Source of the DNA: Nocardioides lianchengensis
GTDB lineage: Bacteria; Actinomycetota; Actinomycetes; Propionibacteriales; Nocardioidaceae
Length of the DNA: 64,000 nucleotides
Direction: 5' to 3'
Assembly (NCBI RefSeq): GCF_900101465.1
Contig: NZ_FMZM01000003.1
Span: forward strand, 186,001 to 250,000
Numbering within the stretch: the first letter of the stretch is position 1; the number at the start of each line of letters is the position of its first letter. The notes below the pieces were generated by a model, which was given only the letters and a program-made list of their open reading frames with translations, had not been told where the DNA came from and ran no database searches. A program made the translations under genes and the position numbers. Below, in pieces: positions 1 through 10,573 of this stretch.

Positions 1-317
1 ACCAGGAGGGCGGCCACGAAGGCGCCCAGCGTCTGGGCGAGGACGTACGGCGCCACCTTGCGCCACTCGAAGCCCTTGAAGGCGGCGAGCGCGATGGTGA
101 CGGCCGGGTTGAGGTGGGCGCCGGAGATGCGGGCGGCGACGTAGACACCGAGCGTCACGCCGAGCCCCCAGGCCCAGGCGATCGAGTCGTGGTCGCCGAG
201 GCTGCCGTCGCTGCTGGTGGTCACCTGGGCGACCACGCCGCAGCCGAAGAGGATCAGGATCATCGTCCCGGCGAACTCCGCGCACAGCTCCCCGAGGAGC
301 GGCCGTTGCTTGGTCAC
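1..317 (-). CDS. glpF: Glycerol uptake facilitator / aquaporin (MIP family), N-terminal part only
   Basis: This is a membrane channel for glycerol or water, cut off by the left edge of the window, so only about 105 N-terminal residues are visible. The translation shows a first membrane helix (FAGTMILILFGCGVVAQV) followed by the family hallmark SGAHLNPAVT, the first NPA pore motif of MIP proteins. The GTG start is chosen because GAAAGGA lies about 9 nt upstream. It is divergent from the IclR regulator and glpK, which supports a glycerol channel rather than a water-only channel. The shared upstream region holds an inverted repeat that probably binds the IclR protein. Family assignment is firm; the substrate is inferred from context. 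Confidence 0.88.
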   Translation of the reverse strand, partial: MTKQRPLLGELCAEFAGTMILILFGCGVVAQVTTSSDGSLGDHDSIAWAWGLGVTLGVYVAARISGAHLNPAVTIALAAFKGFEWRKVAPYVLAQTLGAFVAALL

Positions 318-399
318 GGTGTGGGTCCTTTCCCGAGGGGCGTCCGAGTGACGCCCACCACACAGTGCCCGCTGGCTGCGTCGATCACCACACGCGTCA

Positions 400-435
400 T
401 TCGACATCGCCGAACGACTGATCGACGATGTCGAA
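400..435. promoter_or_regulatory. Inverted-repeat operator between glpF and the IclR gene
   Basis: Arms TTCGACATCG (400-409) and CGATGTCGAA (426-435) are perfect reverse complements separated by 16 nt. Each arm belongs to a 15-bp unit (400-414 and 421-435), and the two units match 13 of 15 positions when one is inverted. The element lies 20 nt before the regulator start and about 83 nt before the glpF start, so one protein bound here could control both directions. Binding by the neighbouring IclR protein is inference. Confidence 0.6.
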
Positions 436-455
436 CGGTCTCGTAGGCTGGTGCC

Positions 456-1210
456 ATGGCCGGCACCATCCAGTCGATCGAGCGCGCCGCCGCCGTCCTG
501 CACCTCCTGGGCGCGGTCGGCGAGCCGGTGCCGCTCGGCGAGCTGGCCCGCACCCTCGACCTGCCCAAGCCCACCGTCCACGGGATCACCCGCACGCTGG
601 TCGAGGTCGGCTTCGTCGTCCAGGACCCCGAGACCGGGCACTACGCGCTGGGCCGCGGCCTGCGCGACCTGGGGGCGCGTCTGGATCCCCACCTGCTCCG
701 GGCGCGGGCGGTCAACTGGGCCGACGGCCTGGCGGCCCGCACCGGTCTGGAGGTGCAGCTCGGCATCCTCAGCGGCACCACGGTCGAGATCGTCCACCAC
801 GTCTTCCGCCCCGACGGCTCACCCCAGCGGCTGCGCACCGGCGAGATCCAGCCGCTGCACGCCAGCGCGCTCGGGCAGGTGCTGCTCGCCTTCTCCCCCA
901 CCAGCTCCCGGCTGCGCAACCTGGAGCTGCCCGTGCACACCCCCGCGACGCTGACCAGCCGGCTGGAGCTCACCCGCGTCGTGCAGTCCGTACGACGCCA
1001 GGGCTGGGCCCACGTGGACGGGGCGCTCCGACCGGGGGTGGCCGCCGTCGCCGCGCCGGTGCGCCACCACCTCGGCATCGGGGTGGGCGCCCTCGGCGTC
1101 GTCGGCCCCCGCGAGTGGGTCATCGGCCCGGACGGCGCCCCGCGGGCCGGCCTCGCCGAGCAGGTCACCGCCAGCGCCGAGGCCATCGCCGCCACCCTCC
1201 AGGAGCGCCT

Positions 1211-1214
<4 letters not shown>
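456..1214 (+). CDS. IclR-family transcriptional regulator, probable glycerol regulator
   Basis: The 252-residue protein has the usual IclR layout: an N-terminal winged helix-turn-helix (about residues 10-70, with LGELARTLDLPKPTVHGITR) and a C-terminal effector-binding domain (about 80-250). Length matches the family. It is divergent from glpF, and its stop codon overlaps the GTG of glpK by 4 bp, so it is probably co-translated with the kinase. GylR of Streptomyces is a known IclR-family regulator of the glycerol operon, which makes this a good functional model. Autoregulation through the inverted repeat at 400-435 is likely but not shown. Confidence 0.85.
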
Positions 1215-2721
<1,507 letters not shown>

Positions 2722-2725
<4 letters not shown>

Positions 2726-3072
2726 GCGTCGGTGCTGTAGAGGATCCAGAGGACCAGGCCGGCGGAGGCGAGCACGACCACCGCGGTCGTGACGATGCCG
2801 ACCAGCATGAACCGGCCGAACCGGCGGGTCCGTGGCGCGACCACCAGTCCGATCGGGATGCCCAGGGTGACCAGCACCAGCGGGAACAGCTCCTCGGCCG
2901 TGTCGGTGTCGACCAGCACGCTGAGCAGGGCGGCGTACACGCCGGGCACCAGGATGACGAAGAGCAGGCCGGTGAAGAAGCCCGACAGCGACGCGAAGGT
3001 CGGGTGGTCGCGGTGCCGCCAGCTGGGCTCGCGCTCCGCCGACGCGCCGGCCGACTCGTCCACGGTGCTCAC
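2722..3072 (-). CDS. Small three-helix membrane protein, unknown function
   Basis: The 116-residue product has a charged, Glu/Arg-rich N-terminus of about 30 residues and then three hydrophobic stretches (about 31-52, 61-79 and 88-112), so it should be an integral membrane protein. I do not recognise the family. The GTG start overlaps the TGA of the upstream histidine-phosphatase gene (GTGA), which suggests translational coupling and makes the start fairly secure. It ends the cdsA-phosphatase-membrane protein run. Its stop overlaps the glpK stop in convergent orientation. Confidence 0.7.
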
Positions 3073-3464
3073 CCGGCCGACCCTAGGGCATCCGGAAGCT
3101 CGATCACGCCCGGCGTGCCGAGCGGCTCGGCGACGGCTCCCGCGAGCGCGACCCAGGCGCTCCGGTGGCCGACGAGCACCAGGTCGCGGCCCGGGTTCTC
3201 GCGCTGTAGACCGGCCACGGTGCCGGCGACCCGCTCGCGCAGCGCGACCGCGGGCTCGTCGGGTCCGCTGTCCCGCAGGCCCGGCAGGATCCCGGCGTCG
3301 GCCTCGGTCAGCAGCTGGCAGGTCGCCACCGTGGCCGGCTCCGGCGCGCAGAACCAGGCCGCGCCCTGCGGGAGGCGGTCCCGCAGCGCCCAGACGTCGT
3401 CGAAGCCGGCCGGGTCGAGCTCGTCGCCGAGCAGCCGGCCGTGGCGGACCAGGAAGACGGTCAC
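3069..3464 (-). CDS. Histidine phosphatase superfamily (SixA/phosphoglycerate-mutase-like) protein
   Basis: The 131-residue protein starts with FLVRHGRLLG, the RHG catalytic motif of histidine phosphatases (His8 as phospho-acceptor), and has the second conserved His in LVLVGHRSAW (His100). It is short for the branch, close to SixA-type size, so a small-molecule or phospho-protein phosphatase role is possible but the substrate cannot be named. The gene begins 9 bp after the cdsA stop and overlaps the next membrane-protein gene by 4 bp, so all three are probably one transcript. Confidence 0.8.
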   Translation of the reverse strand: MTVFLVRHGRLLGDELDPAGFDDVWALRDRLPQGAAWFCAPEPATVATCQLLTEADAGILPGLRDSGPDEPAVALRERVAGTVAGLQRENPGRDLVLVGHRSAWVALAGAVAEPLGTPGVIELPDALGSAG

Positions 3465-3473
3465 CGGTCCGGC

Positions 3474-4343
3474 TCAGAAGACCAGGTAGTGCAGCAGCAG
3501 CCAGATCGGGGCGACCGTCGCGAGCAGCGAGTCGAGCCGGTCCATCAGGCCGCCGTGGCCGGGGACCACCTGGCTCATGTCCTTGATGCCGAGGTCGCGC
3601 TTGATGACGGACTCGCACAGGTCGCCGAGGGTCGCCATCACGACCGTGATCAGGCCGAGCGCCAGCCCGACCCACCAGTCGCCGTCGAGCAGGTAGACCA
3701 CCAGCGCCCACCCGGCGATCAGGCAGAAGACGACCGAGCCGCCGAAGCCCTCCCAGGACTTCTTGGGCGAGATGACCGGGGCCATCGGGTGCTTGCCGAA
3801 CAGCACGCCGGCGACGTACCCGCCGGTGTCGGAGGCGACGGTGATCGCGATGAAGGTGATGATCCCCTGCACGCCCGGGTCGTCGAGCCCGCTGGCGTTG
3901 ACGCCCCCGCCCTCGGAGAGGAGCAGCGCCACGAACGAGCCGAGGAACGGGACGTAGATCAGGGTGAAGACCGACGCGGTGGCGTTCTGGACGTAGCCGT
4001 CGATGCCGCGCTGGAGCAGCCACAGCATGGTCATCAGCGCGGCGACGGCCGTCGCCGTCACCAGGGCCGGCGCGCCCCAGAAGTAGGCGACCACGACCAT
4101 CACGACGCCGCCGACCATCAGGGGCTGCTCGGGCAGGTCGATGCCCTTCGCGCCGAACCCGCGGTGCAGCTCCCAGATGGCGACGACCACGGCGATCGCC
4201 ACGATCACCATGAACGCCGTCTTCCAGAACAGCAGCGACAGCAGGATCGCGCCGACGAGGACGAAGGCGGAGGTGAAGGCGGCGCGCAGGTCGCGCCCGG
4301 CGCGGCCGTGGTCCTTCGGCGGCGCGGGGGTGGGAACGGTCAT
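3474..4343 (-). CDS. cdsA: Phosphatidate cytidylyltransferase (CDP-diglyceride synthase)
   Basis: The enzyme makes CDP-diacylglycerol from phosphatidic acid and CTP, the branch point of phospholipid synthesis, in the cytoplasmic membrane. The 289-residue product has a soluble N-terminus, about seven or eight hydrophobic helices, and the C-terminal family signature: SPKKSWEGFGGS followed by GDLCESVIKRDLGIKD and VPGHGGLMDRLDS. These carry the conserved acidic and Lys residues of the active site. It lies 27 bp downstream of frr, the usual frr-cdsA order of many bacteria. Confidence 0.95.
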   Translation of the reverse strand: MTVPTPAPPKDHGRAGRDLRAAFTSAFVLVGAILLSLLFWKTAFMVIVAIAVVVAIWELHRGFGAKGIDLPEQPLMVGGVVMVVVAYFWGAPALVTATAVAALMTMLWLLQRGIDGYVQNATASVFTLIYVPFLGSFVALLLSEGGGVNASGLDDPGVQGIITFIAITVASDTGGYVAGVLFGKHPMAPVISPKKSWEGFGGSVVFCLIAGWALVVYLLDGDWWVGLALGLITVVMATLGDLCESVIKRDLGIKDMSQVVPGHGGLMDRLDSLLATVAPIWLLLHYLVF

Positions 4344-4370
4344 CGGGTGAGCCGTGCGAGCGGGAGGTCG

Positions 4371-4928
4371 TCAGACCTCCAGCAGCTCGGCCTCCTTGTT
4401 CTTCAGCAGCTCGTCAATCACGTCGGTGTGCTTCTTGGTCACGCCGTCGAGCCGCTTCTCGGCACCGGTGACGTCGTCCTTGCCGACCTCGCCGTCCTTC
4501 TCGAGCTTCTCCAGGTTCTGCTTGGCGGTACGGCGCAGGTTGCGCACCGCGACCCGGCCGTCCTCGGCCTTGGCCCGCGCGACCTTGATGTACTCCTTGC
4601 GCCGCTCCTCGGTGAGCTCCGGGAAGTTGCAGCGCAGCATCTTGCCGTCGTTGGACGGGTTGACGCCGAGGTCGGAGTCACGGATCGCGCGCTCGATGTT
4701 GCCGATCGCCCCGATGTCGTAGGGCTGGATCAGGATGATTCGGGCCTCGGGCGCGGTGAAGGAGGCCAGCTGCTGCAGCGGCGTCGGCGAGCCGTAGTAG
4801 TCGACGACGATCTTGCTGAACATGCTCGGGTGGGCGCGGCCGGCGCGGATCGCCGCGAACTCCTCGCGGGTCGCCTCGACCGACTTGGACATCTTGCCGT
4901 CGGCCTCGTTGAGGATGTCGTTGATCAC
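4371..4928 (-). CDS. frr: Ribosome recycling factor
   Basis: RRF acts with EF-G to split post-termination ribosomes. The 185-residue product is full length; the motifs RAGRAHPSMFSKIVVDYYG and TPLQQLASFTAPEARIILIQPYD are typical of the family, and the C-terminal helix ends in DELLKNKEAELLEV. The start ATG is preceded by AGGAG. It sits between pyrH (55 bp upstream) and cdsA, the conserved neighbourhood, so co-transcription with pyrH is likely. Confidence 0.97.
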   Translation of the reverse strand: MINDILNEADGKMSKSVEATREEFAAIRAGRAHPSMFSKIVVDYYGSPTPLQQLASFTAPEARIILIQPYDIGAIGNIERAIRDSDLGVNPSNDGKMLRCNFPELTEERRKEYIKVARAKAEDGRVAVRNLRRTAKQNLEKLEKDGEVGKDDVTGAEKRLDGVTKKHTDVIDELLKNKEAELLEV

Positions 4929-4983
4929 GGCTGCTCCTGTTGCTCGGTTCGTGCGCTCGTCGTGGTGGGGGCGGTGCGGGACG

Positions 4984-5697
4984 TCAGCCCGCGCTCACCA
5001 GCGTGCCGATCTTCTCACCCTGGACGACCCGGAGGATGTTTCCCTCGGGCTCCATGCCGAAGACGACCATGGGCAGCTTGTTCTCGCCGCACAGCGCGAA
5101 CGCGGTCTGGTCCATGATCCGCAGGCCGCGGGTGATCGCCTCGGCGTAGGTGAGGTCGTCGAACTTGGTGGCCGTCGGGTCGAGCTTCGGGTCGGCCGTG
5201 TAGACGCCGTCGACGCCGCTCTTGGCGACCAGGACGACGTCGCACTTCGACTCCAGCGCCCGCTGGACGGCGACGGTGTCGGTGGAGAAGAAGGGCATGC
5301 CCATGCCGGCGCCGAAGATGACGACCCGGCCCTTCTCCATGTGCCGGATGGCCCGGCGCGGGATGTAGGGCTCCGCGACCTGGCCCATCGTGATGGCCGT
5401 CTGGACCCGGGTCTCGACGCCCATCTTCTCCAGGAAGTCCTGGAGGGCCAGGCAGTTCATGACGATGCCGAGCATGCCCATGTAGTCGGCCCGCACGCGA
5501 TCCATGCCGCGCTGCTGGAGCTCGGCACCGCGGAAGAAGTTGCCGCCGCCCGTGACGACGGCGATCTGCACCCCGGCCCGGGCCACCTCCGCGATCTCCG
5601 CGGCGATCTTCTGCACGACGTCGGGGTCGACGCCGACGTTGCCGCCGCCGAACACCTCGCCCGAGAGCTTCAGGAGCACGCGCTTGTACCCGGTCAC
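4984..5697 (-). CDS. pyrH: UMP kinase
   Basis: It phosphorylates UMP to UDP in pyrimidine nucleotide synthesis. The 237-residue protein shows the amino-acid-kinase fold: [15 protein letters not shown] at the N-terminus, [38 protein letters not shown], and [17 protein letters not shown]. The GTG start is chosen for the strong GGGAGG box 7 nt upstream. pyrH normally follows tsf directly; here two extra genes lie between them. Confidence 0.96.
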   Translation of the reverse strand: MTGYKRVLLKLSGEVFGGGNVGVDPDVVQKIAAEIAEVARAGVQIAVVTGGGNFFRGAELQQRGMDRVRADYMGMLGIVMNCLALQDFLEKMGVETRVQTAITMGQVAEPYIPRRAIRHMEKGRVVIFGAGMGMPFFSTDTVAVQRALESKCDVVLVAKSGVDGVYTADPKLDPTATKFDDLTYAEAITRGLRIMDQTAFALCGENKLPMVVFGMEPEGNILRVVQGEKIGTLVSAG

Positions 5698-5783
5698 CGA
5701 GGACCTCCCTGGTCGACGTCGAAGGTCGGACCGGGCGCGCACGCGCGGCCCGGCCACCGGGAGCAACCTATCGGATGACCGGG

Positions 5784-6911
5784 CTACGGGCTGGAGGAGG
5801 TGCTGCCGGAGGTCGTCAGGACGATGGCGACGATCACACCAATCACCACCAGGGCGGCGAGCACGGCCGCGACGATCTTCGGCACGCTCCAGGGACGATC
5901 CCCGACGACCTCGCCGGTGTTGGCGTTGACCATCACCTGCCAGGTCTTGCCGCCGTAGAGGTAGGTGGCGATCCACAGGGGCATCAGCACCAGCTTGAAC
6001 ATGGCCTGCGAGTAGGTCACGTCCATGTCGGACACCCGCTGCTCGTCGCCGCCGATGTCGTGCTCGCAGTCGTCCTCGATGACCCGCTGCATCTGCTGGC
6101 GGGCGTTGTTCGAGCCCGCCTGCGGGTCGACGTCGTACCGGAGAGCGGAGTAGCCGGTGAGGTACTCCTGCTGGAAGGGCCGGGCGTCCTCCAGGCGCCA
6201 GGGGCCCATCTTGTCGAGCTTCTTGCGGTCGAGCCGCTCGGTGCCGGCCACCAGCACGTCGTCGAACGAGCGGGCGACGTGGCCGGACGCGTGGCTCCAG
6301 CGGGTACGCCGCTCCTGCCGCGTCTCGGTGCGGGTGCCGCCCTTGCCGTCGGAGACCTGGTGGCTGACCGTGACGTAGTAGTAGTCGCCGCGCTGGCCCT
6401 CGTAGTCGGTCTCGGTGTGGGCGTCGTAGGTCCAGTGCGGGACGTAGGTGCCCTGCAGCCCCTCGGTCGACCCGACCTTCTTCAGCGCGTTGGGCGCGAA
6501 GCGGCGCGAGCCGACCCACTTCTTGAACTCCTCGCGGGCAGCGCGCTGGTCGACGTGGAACGGCACGACCGCCTCGGGCGCCACCAGCCCCTCGGGGCGG
6601 TCCACCGCGATCAGCGCGCCCCCGCAGAACTGGCAGGTCCCGGCCAGGTCGGCGGTCTCGGTGCTGGCCCCGCAGCCCTGGCAGCGCAGCACGTGGGCGC
6701 CGAGCTGGGCGACCTGCACGTCGCCGTGCTTGCCCACCCACTCGTCGAACGAGTGCTCGCGGATGGTCGCCGTGGACGCGGCGATCTCCAGCTGGGTGCC
6801 GCACGAGCCGCACCTCAGCGTCGTCGTACCGGGCGCGTACGACGTCTGCGCGCCACAGCTCGGGCAGGTCGAGCTGAGCGGCGCGAGCGCCGCGGGGGTC
6901 TCCTCGGACAT
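5784..6911 (-). CDS. Membrane-anchored double zinc-ribbon (TFIIB-type) protein
   Basis: The 375-residue protein begins with two CxxC-CxxC zinc ribbons: Cys16/19/34/37 and Cys77/80/93/96. A long central region rich in Arg/Lys and Tyr follows, and a single C-terminal hydrophobic helix (about residues 345-367) should tether it to the membrane. The start ATG is just upstream of the first ribbon. It lies 31 bp after the SPFH gene. Bacillus YdjG (zinc ribbons plus membrane anchor) works with the SPFH protein YdjI in PspA recruitment; this pairing is a reasonable model, but homology beyond architecture is inferred. Confidence 0.75.
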   Translation of the reverse strand: MSEETPAALAPLSSTCPSCGAQTSYAPGTTTLRCGSCGTQLEIAASTATIREHSFDEWVGKHGDVQVAQLGAHVLRCQGCGASTETADLAGTCQFCGGALIAVDRPEGLVAPEAVVPFHVDQRAAREEFKKWVGSRRFAPNALKKVGSTEGLQGTYVPHWTYDAHTETDYEGQRGDYYYVTVSHQVSDGKGGTRTETRQERRTRWSHASGHVARSFDDVLVAGTERLDRKKLDKMGPWRLEDARPFQQEYLTGYSALRYDVDPQAGSNNARQQMQRVIEDDCEHDIGGDEQRVSDMDVTYSQAMFKLVLMPLWIATYLYGGKTWQVMVNANTGEVVGDRPWSVPKIVAAVLAALVVIGVIVAIVLTTSGSTSSSP

Positions 6912-6942
6912 GGTGCTCTGGGTGCTCTCTGGGTCGGAGGGG

Positions 6943-8058
6943 TCAGGCCTGCGGCGGCAGCGGCGGCGGCGTGGCGGCGAACAGGCCCTGGAGCTCGGGC
7001 AGCTCGGACGCGGCGGTCCAGGCACCCATGCCCTGCTGCCAGACCAGGGTGGTCGGGGTGAGCTCGCCGGTGGCGACCTTCGCGGGCAGGTCGCCCACGG
7101 CCAGCGGACCGACCTGCGCTCCCCCGACGGCCAGGAACCACGGCTGCGCGGCACCGGGGACCGGCGGCGGCCCGGCGGCTGCCGGAGCGGCCGCCGCGGG
7201 CTGCTGGGGCGCCAGGGAGTCGGCCATCTGGCGGCCCAGCGCCATGCCGACGCCGAGGCCCAGGCCCTCGCCCGCACCACCCGGGTTGTTGGCCGCGTCG
7301 CCGATGGCCTCCGCCGCCTGGAACTTGGCGTACTGGTCGAGGTTGCCGAGCACGCCCATCTGGGTGCGCTTGTCGAGCGCCTCCTCCACCTCGGGCGGCA
7401 GGGAGATGTTCTCGATGATGAAGCGCGGGATGGCGATGCCGAAGTCGGCGAGGTTCGTGGTCAGCGTGCCGGCCAGGGTGGCGGCGATGGTCTGCTGGTT
7501 GGCAGCGAGGTCGAGCATCGGCAGGTTGGAGTTGGCGAGCGCCGTACCGACCTGGCTGACGATGTTCTGGCGGAGGAACTCGGAGACCTCGTCGGTGCGG
7601 AACTGCGGGTCGGTGCCGACCAGCTGGCGCAGCAGCTTGGCGGCGTCGGTGACCTGCAGCGAGTAGGTGCCGAAGGCCCGCAGGCGGACCATGCCGAACT
7701 CGGCGTCGCGGATGGTGACGGGGTTCTGGGTGCCCCACTTCATGTCGGTGTACTGGCGCATCCCGACGAAGTAGACCTCGGCCTTGAACGGGCTGTTGAA
7801 GCCGTACTTCCACCCCTTGAGGGTGGACAGGATCGGGAGGTTCTTCGTCTCCAGCGTGTAGGTGCCGGGCGTGAACACGTCGGCGATCTGACCCTCGTTC
7901 TCGAAGACCGCCACCTGCCCCTCGCGGACCACGAGCTGGGCGTTCATCTTGATCTCGTTGCCCTGGCGCGGGAAGCGCCACACGAGGGTGTCGCGACTGT
8001 CGTCGAGGAACTCGACGATGTCGATGAACTGGCCGCGCACCTTGTCGAACAGACCCAT
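6943..8058 (-). CDS. SPFH/band-7 protein with C-terminal GYF_2-type domain
   Basis: The 371-residue product starts MGLFDKVRGQFIDIVEFLDD and continues with an SPFH (virion core protein-like, YdjI-like) domain over about residues 1-260. A Gly/Ala/Pro-rich linker follows, and the last ~65 residues (PWFLAVGGAQVGPLAVGDLP and VWQQGMGAWTAASELPEL) look like a GYF_2 domain. The ATG is chosen for the AGGGG box 6 nt upstream. SPFH proteins scaffold membrane microdomains; GYF domains bind proline-rich peptides. Proline-rich tails occur in this protein itself, so self-interaction is possible. It is followed by the zinc-ribbon gene and probably forms one module with it. Confidence 0.8.
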   Translation of the reverse strand: MGLFDKVRGQFIDIVEFLDDSRDTLVWRFPRQGNEIKMNAQLVVREGQVAVFENEGQIADVFTPGTYTLETKNLPILSTLKGWKYGFNSPFKAEVYFVGMRQYTDMKWGTQNPVTIRDAEFGMVRLRAFGTYSLQVTDAAKLLRQLVGTDPQFRTDEVSEFLRQNIVSQVGTALANSNLPMLDLAANQQTIAATLAGTLTTNLADFGIAIPRFIIENISLPPEVEEALDKRTQMGVLGNLDQYAKFQAAEAIGDAANNPGGAGEGLGLGVGMALGRQMADSLAPQQPAAAAPAAAGPPPVPGAAQPWFLAVGGAQVGPLAVGDLPAKVATGELTPTTLVWQQGMGAWTAASELPELQGLFAATPPPLPPQA

Positions 8059-8184
8059 GGGTTCCCCTAGCGACGCCGATCTCCGCGACCCCGACGGCCG
8101 CACCGGGACACTACTCGACCGCGGCGCCCCCGAGATGACGAATGCACAGCTCGCCTCCTGGGGAGGTCCGGTCCAGCAACGCCG

Positions 8185-8222
8185 CGAGGCCGGGCCGGAG
8201 CTCTCGCTCCGGCCCGGCCTCG
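8185..8222 (-). terminator. Perfect 17-bp hairpin downstream of tsf
   Basis: Arms 8185-8201 and 8206-8222 are perfect complements around a TCTC loop, starting 35 nt after the tsf stop. No U-run follows on the minus strand, as is common for actinobacterial terminators. It separates tsf from the SPFH gene. Confidence 0.7.
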
Positions 8223-8257
8223 GGGGTGCTGCTGGGTGCTACGGGTGGTGCCTCGGA

Positions 8258-9070
8258 TCAGGCGCCGACCTCGAAGCGGGCGAACCGCTTCAGGGTGGTG
8301 CCGGCCTCGTCGAGGACCGCCTTGACCGACTTCTTGTTCTCGGTCACCGACGGCTGCTCCAGGAGCACGACGTCCTTGAAGAAGCCGTTGAGCCGACCCT
8401 CGGTGATCTTGGCGATCGCCTGCTCGGGCTTGCCCTCCTCGCGCGAGGTGGCCTCGGCGATCTCGCGCTCCTTGGCGACGATGTCGGCGGGGACCTCGTC
8501 ACGGGTGAGGTACTGCGGGCGCATCGCGGCGACCTGCATCGCGGCGGCGCGAGCAGCGTCGGCGTCGCCGTCGTACTCGACCAGGACGCCGACGGCGGGC
8601 GGCAGGTCGGCGGCACGCTTGTGCAGGTAGGCGACGACCGGGCCGTCGAAGTGGACGTACTGGCCCAGCTCGATCTTCTCGCCGATCGAGACCGCGAGGG
8701 CGTCGACGATGTTGCCGACGGTCTGGCCGTCGATCTCGATCGCCTTGAGGGCCTCGACGTCGGCGGCCTTGGACTCGGACGCGGCGTCGGCGATCTTCTG
8801 CGCGGTCGCGACGAAGTCGTCACCCTTGGCGACGAAGTCGGTCTCGCACTTCAGCTCGACCAGGACGCCGGCGGAGTGGGCGACCAGACCGGCCGACGCC
8901 TCACGCTCGGCGGCGCGCTCGGCCATCTTCTTGCCACCCTTGATCCGCAGGATCTCGACGGCCTTGTCGAAGTCGCCGTCGGCCTCGGTGAGGGCCTTCT
9001 TGCAGTCCATCATGCCGGCGCCGGTGAGCTCACGGAGCTTCTTGACGTCGGCGGCGGAGATGTTCGCCAT
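8258..9070 (-). CDS. tsf: Translation elongation factor Ts
   Basis: EF-Ts recycles EF-Tu by nucleotide exchange. The 270-residue protein has the N-terminal UBA-like region ([20 protein letters not shown]), the conserved core with [16 protein letters not shown], and the C-terminal dimerisation region. It matches actinobacterial length. It follows rpsB with a 95-bp spacer that contains a strong hairpin, and is itself followed by a perfect 17-bp hairpin. Confidence 0.97.
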   Translation of the reverse strand: MANISAADVKKLRELTGAGMMDCKKALTEADGDFDKAVEILRIKGGKKMAERAAEREASAGLVAHSAGVLVELKCETDFVAKGDDFVATAQKIADAASESKAADVEALKAIEIDGQTVGNIVDALAVSIGEKIELGQYVHFDGPVVAYLHKRAADLPPAVGVLVEYDGDADAARAAAMQVAAMRPQYLTRDEVPADIVAKEREIAEATSREEGKPEQAIAKITEGRLNGFFKDVVLLEQPSVTENKKSVKAVLDEAGTTLKRFARFEVGA

Positions 9071-9114
9071 GTGTCTCTTCCTCTGGGTCGTGTAGGAACT
9101 GCGTCGTGCACCAG

Positions 9115-9153
9115 CGCGGCGGGCCGACGTACGTCGTACGCCGGCCCGCCGCG
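9115..9153 (-). terminator. Intercistronic hairpin between rpsB and tsf
   Basis: A 12-bp perfect stem (9115-9126 with 9142-9153) is followed, after one mismatch, by an inner 5-bp stem (CGTAC/GTACG) with a 3-nt loop. With no U-run it may act as a partial terminator or processing/stability element that sets the S2:EF-Ts ratio. Role is inferred. Confidence 0.5.
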
Positions 9154-9165
9154 ATCAGGTGAACG

Positions 9166-10164
9166 TCAGGCCTTGGCCTCGTCGGCGGCCGGCTCCTCGG
9201 CAGCGGGCTCCTCGGTCGCGGCGGCCTCGGCGGCCGGCTCCTCGGTGGCCGCAGCCTCGGCGGCGGGCTCCTCGGTCGCGGTCTCGGCGACCTCGGCCGC
9301 CTCGGCGCCCTCGGTCGACGCGCCGGTGGCCTCGGAGGCGGCAGCCTCGTCGGCGGGCGCGCCGGTGGCGGCCTCGGCGGCCTGCTCGGCGTCACCGGTC
9401 AGGAGCTCGCGCTCCCACTCGGCCAGCGGCTCCTCGGCGCCCGGCGCCTTCTCGCCCTCGCCCGACTTGGCGCCGGAGCGGGCGATCAGGCCCTCGGCGA
9501 CGGCGTCGGCGATGACGCGGGTGAGCAGGCCGACGGCGCGGATCGCGTCGTCGTTGCCCGGGATCGGGAAGTCGACCTCGTCGGGGTCGCAGTTGGTGTC
9601 CAGGATGCCGATGATCGGGATCCGGAGCTTGCGAGCCTCCTCGACGGCGAGGTGCTCCTTCTTGGTGTCGACGATCCAGACGGCGGACGGGGTGCGGCCC
9701 ATCTCGCGGATGCCGCCGAGGGTCTTCTCCAGCTTGTCGCGCTCGCGACGCATCTGGAGGAGCTCCTTCTTGGTGCGGCCGGACGCGGCGACGTTGTCGA
9801 AGTCGAGCTCGTCGAGCTCCTTCAGACGGTTGATCCGCTGGTGCACGGTCTGGAAGTTGGTCAGCATGCCGCCGAGCCAGCGCTGGTTGACGTAGGGCAT
9901 GCCCACGCGGGTCGCCTGCTCGGCGATCGCCTCCTGCGCCTGCTTCTTGGTGCCGACGAACATGATCGTCCCGCCCTTGGCGACCGTCTCCTTGATGAAG
10001 GCGTAGGACCGGTCGATGTAGGCCAGCGACTGCTGCAGGTCGATGATGTAGATGCCGTTGCGCTCGGTCATGATGAAGCGCTTCATCTTGGGGTTCCAGC
10101 GACGGGTCTGGTGCCCGAAGTGGACGCCGCTCTCAAGGAGCTGGCGCATGGTCACGACTGCCAT
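9166..10164 (-). CDS. rpsB: 30S ribosomal protein S2 with long acidic C-terminal tail
   Basis: The start [19 protein letters not shown] is the typical S2 beginning, followed by [23 protein letters not shown] and [19 protein letters not shown]. The ATG at 10164 is preferred over an in-frame start ten codons upstream because family members begin here. Length is 332 residues; the core ends near residue 235 and the last ~95 residues form a Glu/Ala/Pro-rich tail with repeated units such as [10 protein letters not shown]. Such tails are common on actinobacterial S2. It heads the rpsB-tsf unit. Confidence 0.97.
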   Translation of the reverse strand: MAVVTMRQLLESGVHFGHQTRRWNPKMKRFIMTERNGIYIIDLQQSLAYIDRSYAFIKETVAKGGTIMFVGTKKQAQEAIAEQATRVGMPYVNQRWLGGMLTNFQTVHQRINRLKELDELDFDNVAASGRTKKELLQMRRERDKLEKTLGGIREMGRTPSAVWIVDTKKEHLAVEEARKLRIPIIGILDTNCDPDEVDFPIPGNDDAIRAVGLLTRVIADAVAEGLIARSGAKSGEGEKAPGAEEPLAEWERELLTGDAEQAAEAATGAPADEAAASEATGASTEGAEAAEVAETATEEPAAEAAATEEPAAEAAATEEPAAEEPAADEAKA

Positions 10165-10573
10165 GTGGGTTCTCTTCTCCTGGTGGTCCGGCACCCGTCT
10201 GCGAGCCCTTGAAGCAGGGCACGCCGGGAGGCCGGTCCGTTGTGTTTTCAGTTCCGTGCGACCGACGGGTGCCGGTCGCCCTGACGCCTGCGCGCGGCCC
10301 CACCCGCATCTCTGCGGGACCGAGGACCGTCGCCCGCGGGTGATCGGCCCCCCTCGTTGTCAGAGCGAGGGACCGTCGCGGTCTGCCGGCGTGCGAAGTC
10401 GATCTGGGTGCAGGCACCCGGATCGCGTCCGCCAGACTACGGGACCGCAGCGCTCAGGGGCCAATCGCGACCGGCGGGCCGCCGACCGTCCACAGCCACC
10501 CTCCACGCCCCGGTTGTCCACCGCTGCTCCGCCCACCCTCGCTGGCCGCCCCGAGGCGACCGAGGCTGGCCCC
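10165..10573. other. 409-bp intergenic region upstream of rpsB and the M23 gene
   Basis: This divergent region must hold the rpsB promoter. I see a TAGTCT sequence on the minus strand (10439-10434) that could be a -10 element and a short CCCTCG/CGAGGG hairpin near 10351-10371, but neither is convincing alone. The long distance to rpsB (about 270 nt) allows a structured leader. A single DnaA-box-like TTGTCCACC occurs at 10514-10522. No gene or recognised riboswitch is seen. Confidence 0.4.

Noticed and set aside
9180..9300. Short tandem repeats resembling a CRISPR array
   Set aside because: They are in-frame Glu/Ala/Pro codon repeats of the rpsB tail; units differ and there are no spacers.
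10514..10522. DnaA-box-like TTGTCCACC upstream of the M23 gene
   Set aside because: It is a single imperfect copy without AT-rich unwinding region or a dnaA/dnaN neighbourhood, so no origin is supported.
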